The notes beneath the pieces were generated by a model. That model searched no databases. It saw only the letters and a program-made list of their open reading frames with translations, and had not been told where the DNA came from. A program made the position numbers and the translations under genes. 64,000 bases of DNA from CANQBR01 sp964641395 (lineage in GTDB: Bacteria > Bacillota > Negativicutes > Acidaminococcales > Acidaminococcaceae): assembly GCA_964641395.1 (NCBI GenBank), contig CAZXKQ010000001.1, positions 51,075-115,074 of the forward strand, in the 5' to 3' direction. Positions 1 through 9,221 of the stretch are shown here, one piece after another. Every line of letters begins with the position of its first letter. Within the stretch, counting starts at the first letter, position 1.

Positions 1-728
1 TCCAGTTCCGGCCAGTTCTCCTGGAGGTACTGCAAAAAGTCTCCCCCTGTCTTCCCGGTAAAGTCGGCGACCCGCCCTCGCAGGTCGTCTAACTCTGCGG
101 CTAAAGCGGCGTAGCGCCAGCTCTCAGCCTGGATATAGGCCTGGTAGGGGGCGGCCAAGTCTCCTAGGGCAGCTAGGTCAGCCGCCTTAGCCAGCAGGAG
201 GCGCAACTGCCCCTTTACCGCCCCGCCCCCGTAGGCCTGGACCAAAAGGTCCAGGTCGGCATCCTGTTCCCGGTAGCGGCAGGCGAAGAAACTGTCCACC
301 CACTGGCCTACCCAGTAGGCGGCCTCCACCTCGTCGGCCACCTGGAAGTCAGGATCCAGCCCTAGCACTGCCGCCTGCTCCCGCAGGAGCCGGGTGCAGA
401 GGCCGTGGATGGTGCTGATCTGGGCCCGTTCCAGCTCCCGCTGCTGCCGCTGCCAAAAGTCCCTCTCCTGGGGTTCCTCCAGGCTGCGGCGGCCTAGCTC
501 CTGGCGGAGCCTCTCCTTCAGCTCCCCTGCCGCCTTTTTGGTAAAGGTGATGGCCACTAGGTTGGCCTGGGAGCCCTTCTGGGCCTGGCGCTGGGCTTCC
601 AGCAGGCCTAGGTAGCGCTCCACCATCACCCGGGTCTTGCCGCTGCCGGCCCCGGCAGAAACGATGACGTTCCCCTTCAGGGCGGCGATGGCCCTCCTCT
701 GCTCCGGGGTAAAGTTCAGCTTACTCAT
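1..728 (-). CDS. addA: AddA helicase-nuclease subunit, N-terminal part (cut by window edge)
   Basis: Only the first about 242 codons lie in the window; the gene runs off the left edge. The protein begins MSKLNFTPEQRRAI and has a UvrD/Rep-type Walker A, AGAGSGKT, near residue 25, followed by the VAITFTKKAAGELKERL motif. AddA is the helicase/nuclease partner of AddB in double-strand break processing. The start ATG at 728 lies in ATGAGTAA, overlapping the addB stop by 8 bases, so the two are translationally coupled in the order addB-addA. The family normally exceeds 1100 residues. Identity is secure from motif plus neighbour. Confidence 0.93.
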   Translation of the reverse strand, partial: MSKLNFTPEQRRAIAALKGNVIVSAGAGSGKTRVMVERYLGLLEAQRQAQKGSQANLVAITFTKKAAGELKERLRQELGRRSLEEPQERDFWQRQQRELERAQISTIHGLCTRLLREQAAVLGLDPDFQVADEVEAAYWVGQWVDSFFACRYREQDADLDLLVQAYGGGAVKGQLRLLLAKAADLAALGDLAAPYQAYIQAESWRYAALAAELDDLRGRVADFTGKTGGDFLQYLQENWPEL

Positions 729-3700
729 CAGCTTCCCCTCCCTTCGACTGGCTCAGCTCCCAGCGGCAGCAGCCTGCCAAGGGGCAGTACTTATTGCAGT
801 CTTTTTGGGGCTTAGGCCGATAATCCCCGGCGTAAATCCCCTCTATGTAAGACCGTATCAAGTCTTGAAAGTGCTGGGCAAAGGTGGGCCAGTCCGCTTC
901 AAAGCCGGCCTTGGAGCTCTCCTTCTTCACAATAGGCTTGTAGGAGGAGTTAGTGAAGAGCGGCCTTCCTTGGCGCGTTAGCTCCTTCAAGCTGAGGTAG
1001 CTACCCCCTGCCACCTCCTCGGTGAAATTCTGCTTCACCGCCAAAAGGTAGGTGGGCAGCTGCAGATCCCTGCTATCCTTCCAATCCTTTGGGGCAGGGG
1101 TGCGGGAGCGTTTGTAGTCGGTGACATAGAGCCCCCCGTCCACCTGGTCTATCCTGTCGATGCGGCCCTCTAGCTCCACCTGGCAGCCTGAAGCCAGGGT
1201 CAGTCTCACCGGCGGCCGCCCACCCCTGCCGAAGGACCATTCCACTGCCACAGGCCGCTGCCCCCACTGCTCCTCCTCCCGGTAGGCGTAGCGGAGGAAG
1301 CGGCGCAGGGTGTGGGCCAGTTTGGCCTTTTCGCTGGCGAAGGCCAGGCCGTTCTGGCTGTAAGAGGCGCTTTTCTCTTCCAAGAGGGCTGACAGCTCCT
1401 CCTCCCTCACATCCAGGGGCTTGTCCGCCAGCCTCTCTCCTTTATCGATCAAGGGCTGGGTGAAGGCGGCTAAGACGGCGTGGAGGAGGCTGCCTTCCCC
1501 GGCCGGGTCGGCCTTGTCCTCCTTGGTTTCGATCAGCTGCTGCCCCCACACCTTCTCCCCTAGGTAGCGGAAGGGGCAGGCGGCGTATAGCTCTAAGCTG
1601 CTAGGGCTGAAGTGCTGAGGCCGGGGCAGGCTGGCTACGCCCCTGCTCTGCTGCAGGTCTCCCAGGTAGAGGGAGTCCCCTGCGGCCCGCTGTCGGTCTG
1701 CCGCCAGGGCCGCCCTCTCCTCCTCCGTCAGGTAGGGGCTGAGGTTCAGGCCCTGCTGCTGCCACAGTTCCCCTAAGGAAGCCGGCTTCTTTGCCGCTGG
1801 ACAGAAGGTCGCCCTAAGCTGGGGGAAGAGCTTCTGCACCTCGGCCACATAGGGGGAGGGCACACCGTCCCCCTCCCTGGACCAGCTGAGGCAGAGCCGC
1901 CGTCCGGCCTGGGCCGCCAGCTGGGCGAAGAAGTAGGCGTCCTCTCCGTAGGCCTTGACCCGGGTAGGCAGGCTGATGCCCAGGCCTTCCAAGGCGGCTC
2001 GCTCCTGTTCGTCGTAAAAATGCTGCCGCTGCAGGCGGGGGAAGTCTCCCTCCTGCAGGCCTAACAGGTAGATATAGGGGTAAGTCTGGCCCTGGCAGGC
2101 GGCCACCGCCCCACAGGCCACCCCCTCCTTCTGGCCTGGGGCCAGGGTGAGTTGCTGTTGGCCCAAGGTCTCCTCTACTATGGCCGCAGCCTCCCCCAGC
2201 CTGTAGCTCCTGCCTCCCAGGCCGCAGTCCCGGTAATCCCGGGCCAGCTGCTCCAGACAGGCCCTCAGGGCCCTGTGGCTGAGGAGGAGGAGCCGTATCT
2301 GTTCCAGGCCCAGCTTCCCCTCCTGGTGCAGCCGGCCTAGGCGGCGAGGCAGGTCAAGGGCCTCTAAGAGCTGCAGCAGGGCCTCCTTCCACCTTCCTAG
2401 GGTGAGGGGGCCGGCCGTCTGCTGCCAAAAGGCCTCCAAGGCTGCCAATTGGCCGTAGTCTTGGCCCAGCTTTGCAGCTACGTCTGCCTTCAGGCTGCTC
2501 AAGTCCTCGTAGTACTTTTGCTGCCGCAGCTGGTAGAGGGCCTGGCCGTCCACGGAGAAGATGAAGCGGCCCAGCCTGCTCTCCAGCAGGGCGAAGTAAT
2601 TCATCACTCCCTCCCTGCCTGGGAGGGCCGCCTTGAGGGCGGTGAGGAGGAAGCGGGCTAGGGGCTGCTCCAGCAGGGCGGCAGTTTCCGCCAGCTGCAG
2701 GGGCAGGCCGTATTCATCGGCCAGGGCCCGCAGGCCGCTGTAAGCGCTTAAATCCTTGGCGCAGAGGAGGATGTCCCCCGGCCTCACCCCTTGCAGGAGC
2801 AATTCTTTCAGCTCCGTCAGGCAGTGGCGGCACTCTGCCTCTTGGCTGCTGTATTCCTGCAGCAGTATTTTCTTCTCGCTGGCCGGGTCGTTGCAGGGAT
2901 CCAAGGCCTGGCTGCTGAAGAGGTGGCGGGCCAGGTACTCTAAAGCCCCCTCTTCCCCAGCCTCCCCAGGGCCTCCTCCTCCTAGGTCATCCAGCCTGCC
3001 TAAAGCGCAGAAGCCTCTGAGTGTGGCAAAGCTGGCCTGGGAGGCAGCAAAGACCTCCTTCCGGCCTTCTTCGTAGCCCAGGGCGATGTGGAGCCGCACC
3101 CTTTGGGCCAGGGCCTTGAGAAAGTCCAGCACCAAGGGCTCAAAGGAGGCGAAGTCGCAGATGTAGAGCTCCTCGTAGGGCAGCCGGCTCCCCTCCCGGG
3201 CCAGCTCCTCAATGGCCAGGCTGTACACCCCCTGGAGGTCGTACCAGCCCTCCTGGGCCAAGCGCAGCCGGTAGGCCTGATAGATCTTGTCGGTGTCCTC
3301 GTCCTTCCTGCGGTCGCCGCCCTGCCGCCCCCAGACCACCAAGGCCTGGTGCACCTGGTCCTCTGTGGCGCCGCTGCGGCGCAGCTGGCCGATGAAGCTC
3401 ACCATGTCCTTGACGAAGTTCTTCTTCCCCGCCAGGGGCTGGTAGTAGTGCAGCCAGCCGCCAGCGGCCAGCTTCTCCACCACCTGGCCCAGCAGCAACT
3501 CCTGGCTGCGGCGGTTCAACAGCCGCAGGTGGCTCTTCCCGTTACAGTTCAGCACCTTGGTGGCCAAGCTGTCCATGCCTAGGGCCGTCAGGTGGTAACG
3601 GCGGCCCGCCTCTTCTATGAGGCCGCTGTTAGGCAGGATCAGGGCCCCCTTCTTCTCCGGCTGCCTCTGGAGAGCAGCGGCAAAAGAGTCTCTGCAGCTG

Positions 3701-3735
3701 CTGCCCAAGGGCAGGCAATACAGTGTAGCTTGCAT
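721..3735 (-). CDS. addB: AddB-type helicase-nuclease subunit
   Basis: This 1004-residue protein is the AddB/RexB partner of AddA, which together resect double-strand breaks for recombination. The C-terminal RecB-type nuclease is visible as VTDYK with the downstream RDLQLPTYLLA helix. Cysteines suited to a 4Fe-4S cluster occur as CPFRY (before the nuclease core) and the terminal group DCNKYCPLAGCC. The N-terminus (MQATLYCLPLGSSCRDS) lacks the GxxGxGKT Walker A found in Bacillus AddB, so this copy probably does not bind ATP there, as in RexB-like forms. It overlaps the addA start. The family assignment is firm; whether addB or rexB is the better name is a matter of subfamily. Confidence 0.9.
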   Translation of the reverse strand: MQATLYCLPLGSSCRDSFAAALQRQPEKKGALILPNSGLIEEAGRRYHLTALGMDSLATKVLNCNGKSHLRLLNRRSQELLLGQVVEKLAAGGWLHYYQPLAGKKNFVKDMVSFIGQLRRSGATEDQVHQALVVWGRQGGDRRKDEDTDKIYQAYRLRLAQEGWYDLQGVYSLAIEELAREGSRLPYEELYICDFASFEPLVLDFLKALAQRVRLHIALGYEEGRKEVFAASQASFATLRGFCALGRLDDLGGGGPGEAGEEGALEYLARHLFSSQALDPCNDPASEKKILLQEYSSQEAECRHCLTELKELLLQGVRPGDILLCAKDLSAYSGLRALADEYGLPLQLAETAALLEQPLARFLLTALKAALPGREGVMNYFALLESRLGRFIFSVDGQALYQLRQQKYYEDLSSLKADVAAKLGQDYGQLAALEAFWQQTAGPLTLGRWKEALLQLLEALDLPRRLGRLHQEGKLGLEQIRLLLLSHRALRACLEQLARDYRDCGLGGRSYRLGEAAAIVEETLGQQQLTLAPGQKEGVACGAVAACQGQTYPYIYLLGLQEGDFPRLQRQHFYDEQERAALEGLGISLPTRVKAYGEDAYFFAQLAAQAGRRLCLSWSREGDGVPSPYVAEVQKLFPQLRATFCPAAKKPASLGELWQQQGLNLSPYLTEEERAALAADRQRAAGDSLYLGDLQQSRGVASLPRPQHFSPSSLELYAACPFRYLGEKVWGQQLIETKEDKADPAGEGSLLHAVLAAFTQPLIDKGERLADKPLDVREEELSALLEEKSASYSQNGLAFASEKAKLAHTLRRFLRYAYREEEQWGQRPVAVEWSFGRGGRPPVRLTLASGCQVELEGRIDRIDQVDGGLYVTDYKRSRTPAPKDWKDSRDLQLPTYLLAVKQNFTEEVAGGSYLSLKELTRQGRPLFTNSSYKPIVKKESSKAGFEADWPTFAQHFQDLIRSYIEGIYAGDYRPKPQKDCNKYCPLAGCCRWELSQSKGGEADE

Positions 3736-3916
3736 AACGTCCTCCTTCTTCCCTTCTCTAGCTCCCTCAGCCCCCTAGGCTGGGAGGCTTTTTCTCTGTT
3801 GAGTTTCTCTCATCCACTAAATAACGCTATGGGGGTCGTAGTATTGCGACAGATTATTTAAAATTACAAATAAGCCTTGGAAGCTCTTGGAAGCCTTCCC
3901 CCCTTCCGGCGCAGGC

Positions 3917-6445
3917 CTAGCCCTCCCCCCTGAACTTCCGCAAGTAGTAGCCGGTCTTGCTCCTAGGGCAGGCGCACAGCTCCGCCGGCGGGCCGGCGAA
4001 CACCAGCTCCCCGCCCTGGTCGCCTCCCCCCGGCCCTAGGTCGATTACGTAGTCCGCATTGTTGATCACGTCCAGGTCGTGCTCGATGACGATCACCGTA
4101 GCCCCCTGCTCCAGCAGGCGGTTGAAGACCCGCAACAGGGTGGCCACATCCAGGGGATGGAGGCCGATGGTGGGCTCATCGAAGATGAAGACTGTGTCAC
4201 CCTGGCCCCGGCCTAGCTCACTGGCCAGCTTCAACCGCTGGGCCTCGCCGCCGGAGAGGCTGGGGGTCTCCTCCCCCAGGGTGAGGTAGCCCAGGCCCAG
4301 CTCCTGCAGCACCTGCAGCCTGCGGGCTACTAAGGGCAGGTCGGCACAGGCCTGGAGGGCCTCCTTGACACTGAGGGCCATGAGCTCCGGCAGGGAGAGG
4401 GCCCGGCCTCCCCCCTTAGGCTGGCGGCGGAGCAGGCCGGCCTCCTTGGCGTAGCGGGAACCGCCGCAGTCAGGACAGGGCAGCTGCACGTCTGGCAGGA
4501 ACTGCACGTCCAGGGTGATGGTGCCCGTGCCGTCGCAGAGGGGGCAGCGCAGCCGGCCGGTGTTGTAGGAAAAGTCCCCTGCCTTGTAGCCCCTCTCCTT
4601 GGCAGCCGCCGTCCGGCCGTACACCTTCCGCAGCTCGTCGTGGACGTCCGCATAGGTGGCCACGGTGGAGCGGATGTTGATGCCGATGGGGGTGGCGTCG
4701 ATGAGCTTCACCTGCTCTATCCCCGGGGCCAGGAGGGAGCGCACGTGGGCAGGCAGGGGCCGCCCCTGGCTGGCGGCAGCCAGGGCGGGCAGCAGGCTTT
4801 CCAGCACCAGGGTGGTCTTGCCGGAGCCGGACACCCCGGTCACCGCTATCAGCCGCCCCCTGGGAAAGTCCACCGCTAAGGGCTTCACCGTGTGGAGCTG
4901 GGAGGTGGCCAGGTGGATGCGGCCCTGGGCGAAGAGCTCCTCCGGAGCCACAGGCCTCCGCACCTCCAGCCTCTGCCTGCCGCTGAGGAAGCCGCCGATG
5001 AGGGAGCGGGGGTTGGCCGCCACCTCCTCCACCCTGCCCTGGGCCAGCAGCCTGCCTCCCTCTGCCCCAGCCCCGGGCCCCAGCTCTAGGAGCCAGTCCG
5101 CCCCCTTCAGCACCTGGACGTCGTGATCCACCAGCACCACTGTGTTCCCATCCCCTACCAGGGTCTCCATCACCCCCTGCAGCCCCTCTAGGTTGGCCGG
5201 GTGGAGGCCGATGGAGGGCTCGTCCAGGATGTAGAGGACGCCGGTGGTGCGGTTGCGCACCGCCCGGGCCAGCTGCATCCGCTGCCGCTCCCCGGTAGAA
5301 AGGGTGGAGGCGGCCCTGTCCAGGCTGAGGTAGTCCAGGCCCAGCTCCCGCAGGCGCTGGGCGGCGCCGGTGAAGGAGGCGCAGATGTTGGCCGCCATGG
5401 GCCGCAGTTCCGCCGGCAGGGAGGCAGGCACCCCTGCCACCCACTGGCACAGGTCCGCCAGGGTCATGGTGCAGACCTCTGCCAGGCTGAGGCCCCTCAC
5501 CCTGGGGGCCCGGGCGGCGGCGCTGAGCCGGGTGCCGCCGCAGTCGGGGCACACCGCCTGGCGCAAAAACTTTTCCACCCGCTTCATACCCTTCTCATCC
5601 TTCACCTTGGCCAGGGCGTTCTCCACCGTATAGGTGGCGTTGAAGTAGGTAAAGTCCATGTCCCCTGCCGCCCCGCTGGTCTTGTTCTGGTAGATGATGT
5701 TCTTCTTCACCGCCGGCCCGTGGAAGACGATGTCCCGCTCCTTGGGGGTCAGCTCCCGGAAGGGCACATCGGTGCGCACCCCCAGGGAGCGGGCTATGTC
5801 CTTCATCAAGGACCACATCAGGGTCTGCCAGGGAGCCACCGCCCCCTGGTCGATGGAGAGGGACTCGTCCGGCACCAGGGTGCTTTCGTCTACGGTGCGG
5901 ATCACCCCGGTGCCCTCGCATTTCTTGCAGGCCCCCTGGCTGTTGAAGGCCAGCTCTTCCGCCCCTGGGGCGAAGAAGCTGGCGCCGCAGACGGGGCAGC
6001 AGAGGGGCTGGCCCGCCGCCACCTGGAGGGAGGGCTCCAGGTAGTGGCCGTTAGGACAGCGGTGGCTGGCCACCCGGGAGAAGAGAAGGCGCAGGCTGTT
6101 CAACAGCTCGCTGCCGGTGCCGAAGGTGCTGCGGATGCCAGGCACCCCCGGCCGTTGCCGCAGGGCCAGGGCGGCAGGCACGTAGAGCACCTCCTCCACC
6201 TGGGCCTTCTCCGCCTGGGTCAGCCGCCGGCGGGTGTAGGTGGAGAGGGCCTCTAGATAGCGCCTGGAGCCCTCCGCGTAGAGGATGCCCAGGGCCAGGG
6301 AGGACTTCCCCGAGCCAGAGACCCCTGCTATGCCTACGATGCGGTGGAGGGGCAGCTCCACGTGGATGTTCTTCAAGTTGTGGACCCTGCCTCCGCGTAC
6401 GATGATGTGCTCCGGTCCCGCCTGCCTTGTCTCTGCCACTGCCAT
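3917..6445 (-). CDS. UvrA-like ABC ATPase (UvrA2/DrrC-type paralog)
   Basis: This is an 842-residue, twin ABC ATPase of the UvrA family. The first nucleotide-binding domain has Walker A GVSGSGKSSL near residue 42, signature LSTGERQR and Walker B LDEPS; the second has GVSGSGKTTL, signature LSGGEAQRLK and FDEPT. Zinc-finger cysteine pairs are present (CPNGH...CPVCG, CKKCEGTG, CPLCDGTG...CPDCGG). It is about 100 residues shorter than canonical UvrA, and no uvrB or uvrC is adjacent. That fits the UvrA2/DrrC-like group, linked in other bacteria to DNA damage or drug tolerance. Start ATG at 6445. It is divergent from the flavoprotein gene. Confidence 0.88.
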   Translation of the reverse strand: MAVAETRQAGPEHIIVRGGRVHNLKNIHVELPLHRIVGIAGVSGSGKSSLALGILYAEGSRRYLEALSTYTRRRLTQAEKAQVEEVLYVPAALALRQRPGVPGIRSTFGTGSELLNSLRLLFSRVASHRCPNGHYLEPSLQVAAGQPLCCPVCGASFFAPGAEELAFNSQGACKKCEGTGVIRTVDESTLVPDESLSIDQGAVAPWQTLMWSLMKDIARSLGVRTDVPFRELTPKERDIVFHGPAVKKNIIYQNKTSGAAGDMDFTYFNATYTVENALAKVKDEKGMKRVEKFLRQAVCPDCGGTRLSAAARAPRVRGLSLAEVCTMTLADLCQWVAGVPASLPAELRPMAANICASFTGAAQRLRELGLDYLSLDRAASTLSTGERQRMQLARAVRNRTTGVLYILDEPSIGLHPANLEGLQGVMETLVGDGNTVVLVDHDVQVLKGADWLLELGPGAGAEGGRLLAQGRVEEVAANPRSLIGGFLSGRQRLEVRRPVAPEELFAQGRIHLATSQLHTVKPLAVDFPRGRLIAVTGVSGSGKTTLVLESLLPALAAASQGRPLPAHVRSLLAPGIEQVKLIDATPIGINIRSTVATYADVHDELRKVYGRTAAAKERGYKAGDFSYNTGRLRCPLCDGTGTITLDVQFLPDVQLPCPDCGGSRYAKEAGLLRRQPKGGGRALSLPELMALSVKEALQACADLPLVARRLQVLQELGLGYLTLGEETPSLSGGEAQRLKLASELGRGQGDTVFIFDEPTIGLHPLDVATLLRVFNRLLEQGATVIVIEHDLDVINNADYVIDLGPGGGDQGGELVFAGPPAELCACPRSKTGYYLRKFRGEG

Positions 6446-6541
6446 CTACTCCCATCCGTCTCACCCAGGGCCCCTGCCTTCTGGCAGCCAGCCCTGTGCC
6501 CCTGTGCTGAAGCTGGGGCAGGCCGAAGCCTCCCCCTAATA

Positions 6542-6570
6542 ATGTTAGCAGATATTTCCCCGGCTGACAA
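6542..6570 (-). promoter_or_regulatory. Promoter of the UvrA-like gene
   Basis: On the minus strand a -35 TTGTCA and a -10 TAACAT are separated by 17 bases, about 100 bases upstream of the start codon. Moderate match to the sigma-A consensus. Confidence 0.5.
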
Positions 6571-6628
6571 TGCCCTTTTACCCTAAACCCTGGGTAGAAA
6601 AAGCTCCCCTCAACCCTGCTTCAGCCCA

Positions 6629-6657
6629 TTGCGCCTCCAGAGGCTTTTTTATATAAT
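6629..6657 (+). promoter_or_regulatory. Promoter of the flavoprotein gene
   Basis: TTGCGC, 17 bases, TATAAT, ending 88 bases before the ATG chosen for the FMN reductase-like gene. The -10 is perfect and the -35 matches 4 of 6. Confidence 0.65.
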
Positions 6658-6744
6658 AGGGCTGGGGAGCAGGCCCGCCTGTGGGGCCTAGGCCTCCACC
6701 GCCCACCTAAAAGCTGCTTGCTAGAAATGGAAAGGAAGATGAAC

Positions 6745-7362
6745 ATGAAGGTACTAATGATCAATGGCAGTCCCCATATCAACGGCAATACCTCCCTGGC
6801 CCTGAAGGAAATGGCGGCGGTCTTCGCCCAGGAGGGAATAGAGGTGGAAACCCTCCAGATCGGCACCCAGGCCATCAGAGGCTGTATCGCCTGCTACTCC
6901 TGCGCTAGCAAGGGCCGCTGCGTCTTCGACGATGCGGTGAACAAGGCCGCCCCCCTCTTCGCCGCCGCCGACGGCCTGGTGGTGGCCACCCCGGTCTACT
7001 ACGCCTCTGCCAACGCCACCCTCATCGCCTTCCTGGACCGGCTCTTCTTCAGTACCTCCTTTGACAAGAGCATGAAGGTGGGGGCCAGCGTAGTCTGCTG
7101 CCGCCGGGGCGGCGCCTCCGCCACCTTTGACGAGTTGAACAAGTACTTCACCATCTCCAACATGCCCATCGCCTCCAGCCAGTACTGGAACAGCATCCAT
7201 GGCCGGGAACAGGGAGAGGCGGAGCAGGATGCAGAGGGGAGGCAGACCATGCGCACCCTGGCCCGGAACATGGCCTTCCTGATGAAGAGCATCGCCCTAG
7301 GCAAGGAAAGGTACGGCCTGCCGGCTAAGGAGCCGCTGACCCTCACCCACTTCATCCACTGA
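6745..7362 (+). CDS. NADPH-dependent FMN reductase / flavodoxin-fold protein
   Basis: The 205-residue product begins MKVLMINGSPHINGNTSLAL, the phosphate-binding start of the NADPH-dependent FMN reductase (flavodoxin-like) family, and has the typical ATPVYYASANATL segment that packs on the flavin. CIACYSCASKGRC resembles the CxxCxxC insertion of iron-sulfur flavoproteins, but only the spacing is visible, so a cluster is uncertain. The ATG at 6745 is preferred over earlier in-frame TTG/ATG codons because AAAGGAAG lies 6 bases before it and the conserved beta strand starts there. The physiological substrate cannot be told. It is a single gene between a promoter and a hairpin terminator. Confidence 0.85.
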   Translation: MKVLMINGSPHINGNTSLALKEMAAVFAQEGIEVETLQIGTQAIRGCIACYSCASKGRCVFDDAVNKAAPLFAAADGLVVATPVYYASANATLIAFLDRLFFSTSFDKSMKVGASVVCCRRGGASATFDELNKYFTISNMPIASSQYWNSIHGREQGEAEQDAEGRQTMRTLARNMAFLMKSIALGKERYGLPAKEPLTLTHFIH

Positions 7363-7386
7363 ACGCCCTAAGCCTTGGAGGCCAGA

Positions 7387-7435
7387 CAAAAGAGAACCTA
7401 CTCCCAGCCTAAGACTGGCGAGTAGGTTCTTTTTC
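7387..7435 (+). terminator. Bidirectional intrinsic terminator
   Basis: AGAACCTACTC pairs with GAGTAGGTTCT and is followed by TTTTT on the plus strand. A short A run on the other flank (AAAAGAG) lets it also stop leuA transcripts from the minus strand. Confidence 0.85.
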
Positions 7436-7499
7436 ACTCTCTGGAAGCCGGAGCCCCTGCCTGCCTAGAGCCTGAGAGGCTGGGGCGCTGCCCCCTAGC

Positions 7500-9203
7500 C
7501 TACTGGGCCAGGCTGGCCTCCGCCCTGTTCACGGCGCAGATGATGCCCAGGCAGGCGGCCACGTTGATGTTGGGATGGAGGCCGGCGCCAAAGCAGTGGT
7601 TGCCGTCCGGCTTGCTGATCTCGATGTAGCAGATGCCCACGGCGCTGGAGCCGCCCCGGGAGACGGCGTGCTCATGGTAGTCGATGAAGCCGTAGCCCTC
7701 GCAGCCCAGGCTGTTCATGGCCTGGCAGAAGGCGGCGATGGGGCCGTTCCCCTCCCCGCTGACCTGGTGCTCTATGCCGTCCTTGGCCACGATGCCGTCA
7801 AAACGGCTGCGCATGTGGCCGTCCTCCCCTTCAAACTCGCTGAAGCGGTGGCGCACCAGGGCGAAGCGGCCCTTGTAGCTGATGTACTCCTTGTCGAAGA
7901 GGTCCACCACCTGCAGGCTGGTGAGCTCGTCCCCGTACTTGTCCGCCGCCGCCTTGACGATGGCGCCGAACTCCGGGTGCATCTCCTTAGGCAGCTTGTA
8001 GCCGGCGGCCTCCTGGAGCACATAGGCGGCGCCTCCCTTCCCCGACTGGCTGTTGATGCGGATCACCGGCTCGTAGTCCCGGTGCAGGTCTGCCGGATTG
8101 ATGGTCAGGTAGGGCACCTCCCAGTAGGGGGTGTGGTGGTCCTTCATGTACTCATAACCCTTGCGGATGGCGTCCTGGTGGGAGCCGCTGAAGGCGGTGA
8201 AGGCCAGCTTGCCGGCGTAGGGCTGCCGCTCCGGCACCACCATGCCGGTGCAGTCTTCGTAGACCTCCTTCAAGGCCAGGATGTTGCTGAAGTCCAGCAG
8301 GGGATCCACCCCCTGGGTGAACATGTTCAAGGCCACGGTGACGATGTCCAGGTTGCCGGTCCGCTCCCCGTTGCCAAAGAGGGTGCCCTCCACCCGCTCT
8401 GCCCCGGCCATCAGGCCCAGCTCCGCACAGGCCACCCCGGTGCCCCTATCGTTGTGGGGGTGGAGGCTGATGATGGCCGCCTCCCGGTTGTGGAGGTGGC
8501 GGCAGAAGTATTCGATCTGGTCCGCATAGGTGTTGGCGGTGCACATCTCCACCGTGCTAGGCAGGTTGATGATCACCGGCTCCTCCTTGCTGGCCCCTAG
8601 CTCCGCCATCACCGCTTCGCAGATGCGGACGGAGAAGTCGATCTCCGTGCCGGTAAAGCTCTCCGGCGAGTACTCATAGCGGATGTTCATGCCGCTGCGC
8701 CGCCGCTCCTCCTCCGACAGCTGTTTGATCAGCCGGGCCCCCTGGACGGCGATGTCGGTTATACCCTCCATGTCCTTTTGGAAGACGATCTTCCGCTGCA
8801 GGGTGGAGGTGGAGTTGTAGAAGTGGATGATGATGTTCTTGGCCCCCCGTACCGCTTCAAAGGTTTTGCGGATCAGCTCCTCCCGGGCCTGCATCAGCAC
8901 CTGCACCCACACGTCGTCGGGGATGTGGCCCCCCTCGATGAGGGTGCGCAGGGTGGCGTACTCCGTCTCCGAAGCGGAGGGGAAGCCCACCTCTATCTCC
9001 TTGAAGCCGCAGTCCACCAGGGTGTGGAAGAAGCGGACCTTGGCCGGGATGCCCATGGGGGTGACCAGGGCCTGGTTCCCGTCCCGCAGGTCCACCGAGC
9101 ACCAGGTAGGGGCCTTGGTGATCCGCCGCTCCGGCCACTGCCGGTCCGGCAGCTGGACGTAGTCAAAGGGGATGTACTGTTTTACCGCATGCATGTGTTT
9201 CAT
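7500..9203 (-). CDS. leuA: 2-isopropylmalate synthase (LeuA type 2)
   Basis: This enzyme condenses acetyl-CoA with 2-oxoisovalerate, the first committed step of leucine synthesis. The 567-residue protein has the DRE-TIM start SVDLRDGNQALVTPMG, the metal-binding HPHNDRGTG motif and a C-terminal regulatory LeuA dimer domain ending in a GAGLHPNI/AACLGIICAVNR segment. Length and the MKHMHAVKQYIPF start match the long type-2 LeuA class. The start is ATG 9203, with AGGAGGAA upstream; the reading frame stays open another 47 codons, but those codons lie in the T-box terminator and are not expected to be translated. No leuB, leuC or leuD is adjacent. Control is by the T-box directly upstream. Confidence 0.95.
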   Translation of the reverse strand: MKHMHAVKQYIPFDYVQLPDRQWPERRITKAPTWCSVDLRDGNQALVTPMGIPAKVRFFHTLVDCGFKEIEVGFPSASETEYATLRTLIEGGHIPDDVWVQVLMQAREELIRKTFEAVRGAKNIIIHFYNSTSTLQRKIVFQKDMEGITDIAVQGARLIKQLSEEERRRSGMNIRYEYSPESFTGTEIDFSVRICEAVMAELGASKEEPVIINLPSTVEMCTANTYADQIEYFCRHLHNREAAIISLHPHNDRGTGVACAELGLMAGAERVEGTLFGNGERTGNLDIVTVALNMFTQGVDPLLDFSNILALKEVYEDCTGMVVPERQPYAGKLAFTAFSGSHQDAIRKGYEYMKDHHTPYWEVPYLTINPADLHRDYEPVIRINSQSGKGGAAYVLQEAAGYKLPKEMHPEFGAIVKAAADKYGDELTSLQVVDLFDKEYISYKGRFALVRHRFSEFEGEDGHMRSRFDGIVAKDGIEHQVSGEGNGPIAAFCQAMNSLGCEGYGFIDYHEHAVSRGGSSAVGICYIEISKPDGNHCFGAGLHPNINVAACLGIICAVNRAEASLAQ

Positions 9204-9221
9204 CAAAACTTTCCTCCTGCC

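Noticed and set aside
3755..3800. Plus-strand terminator-like hairpin (CCTCAGCC/GGCTGGGAGG with TTTTT) upstream of addB
   Set aside because: No plus-strand gene ends here, and in the addB direction there is no T run.
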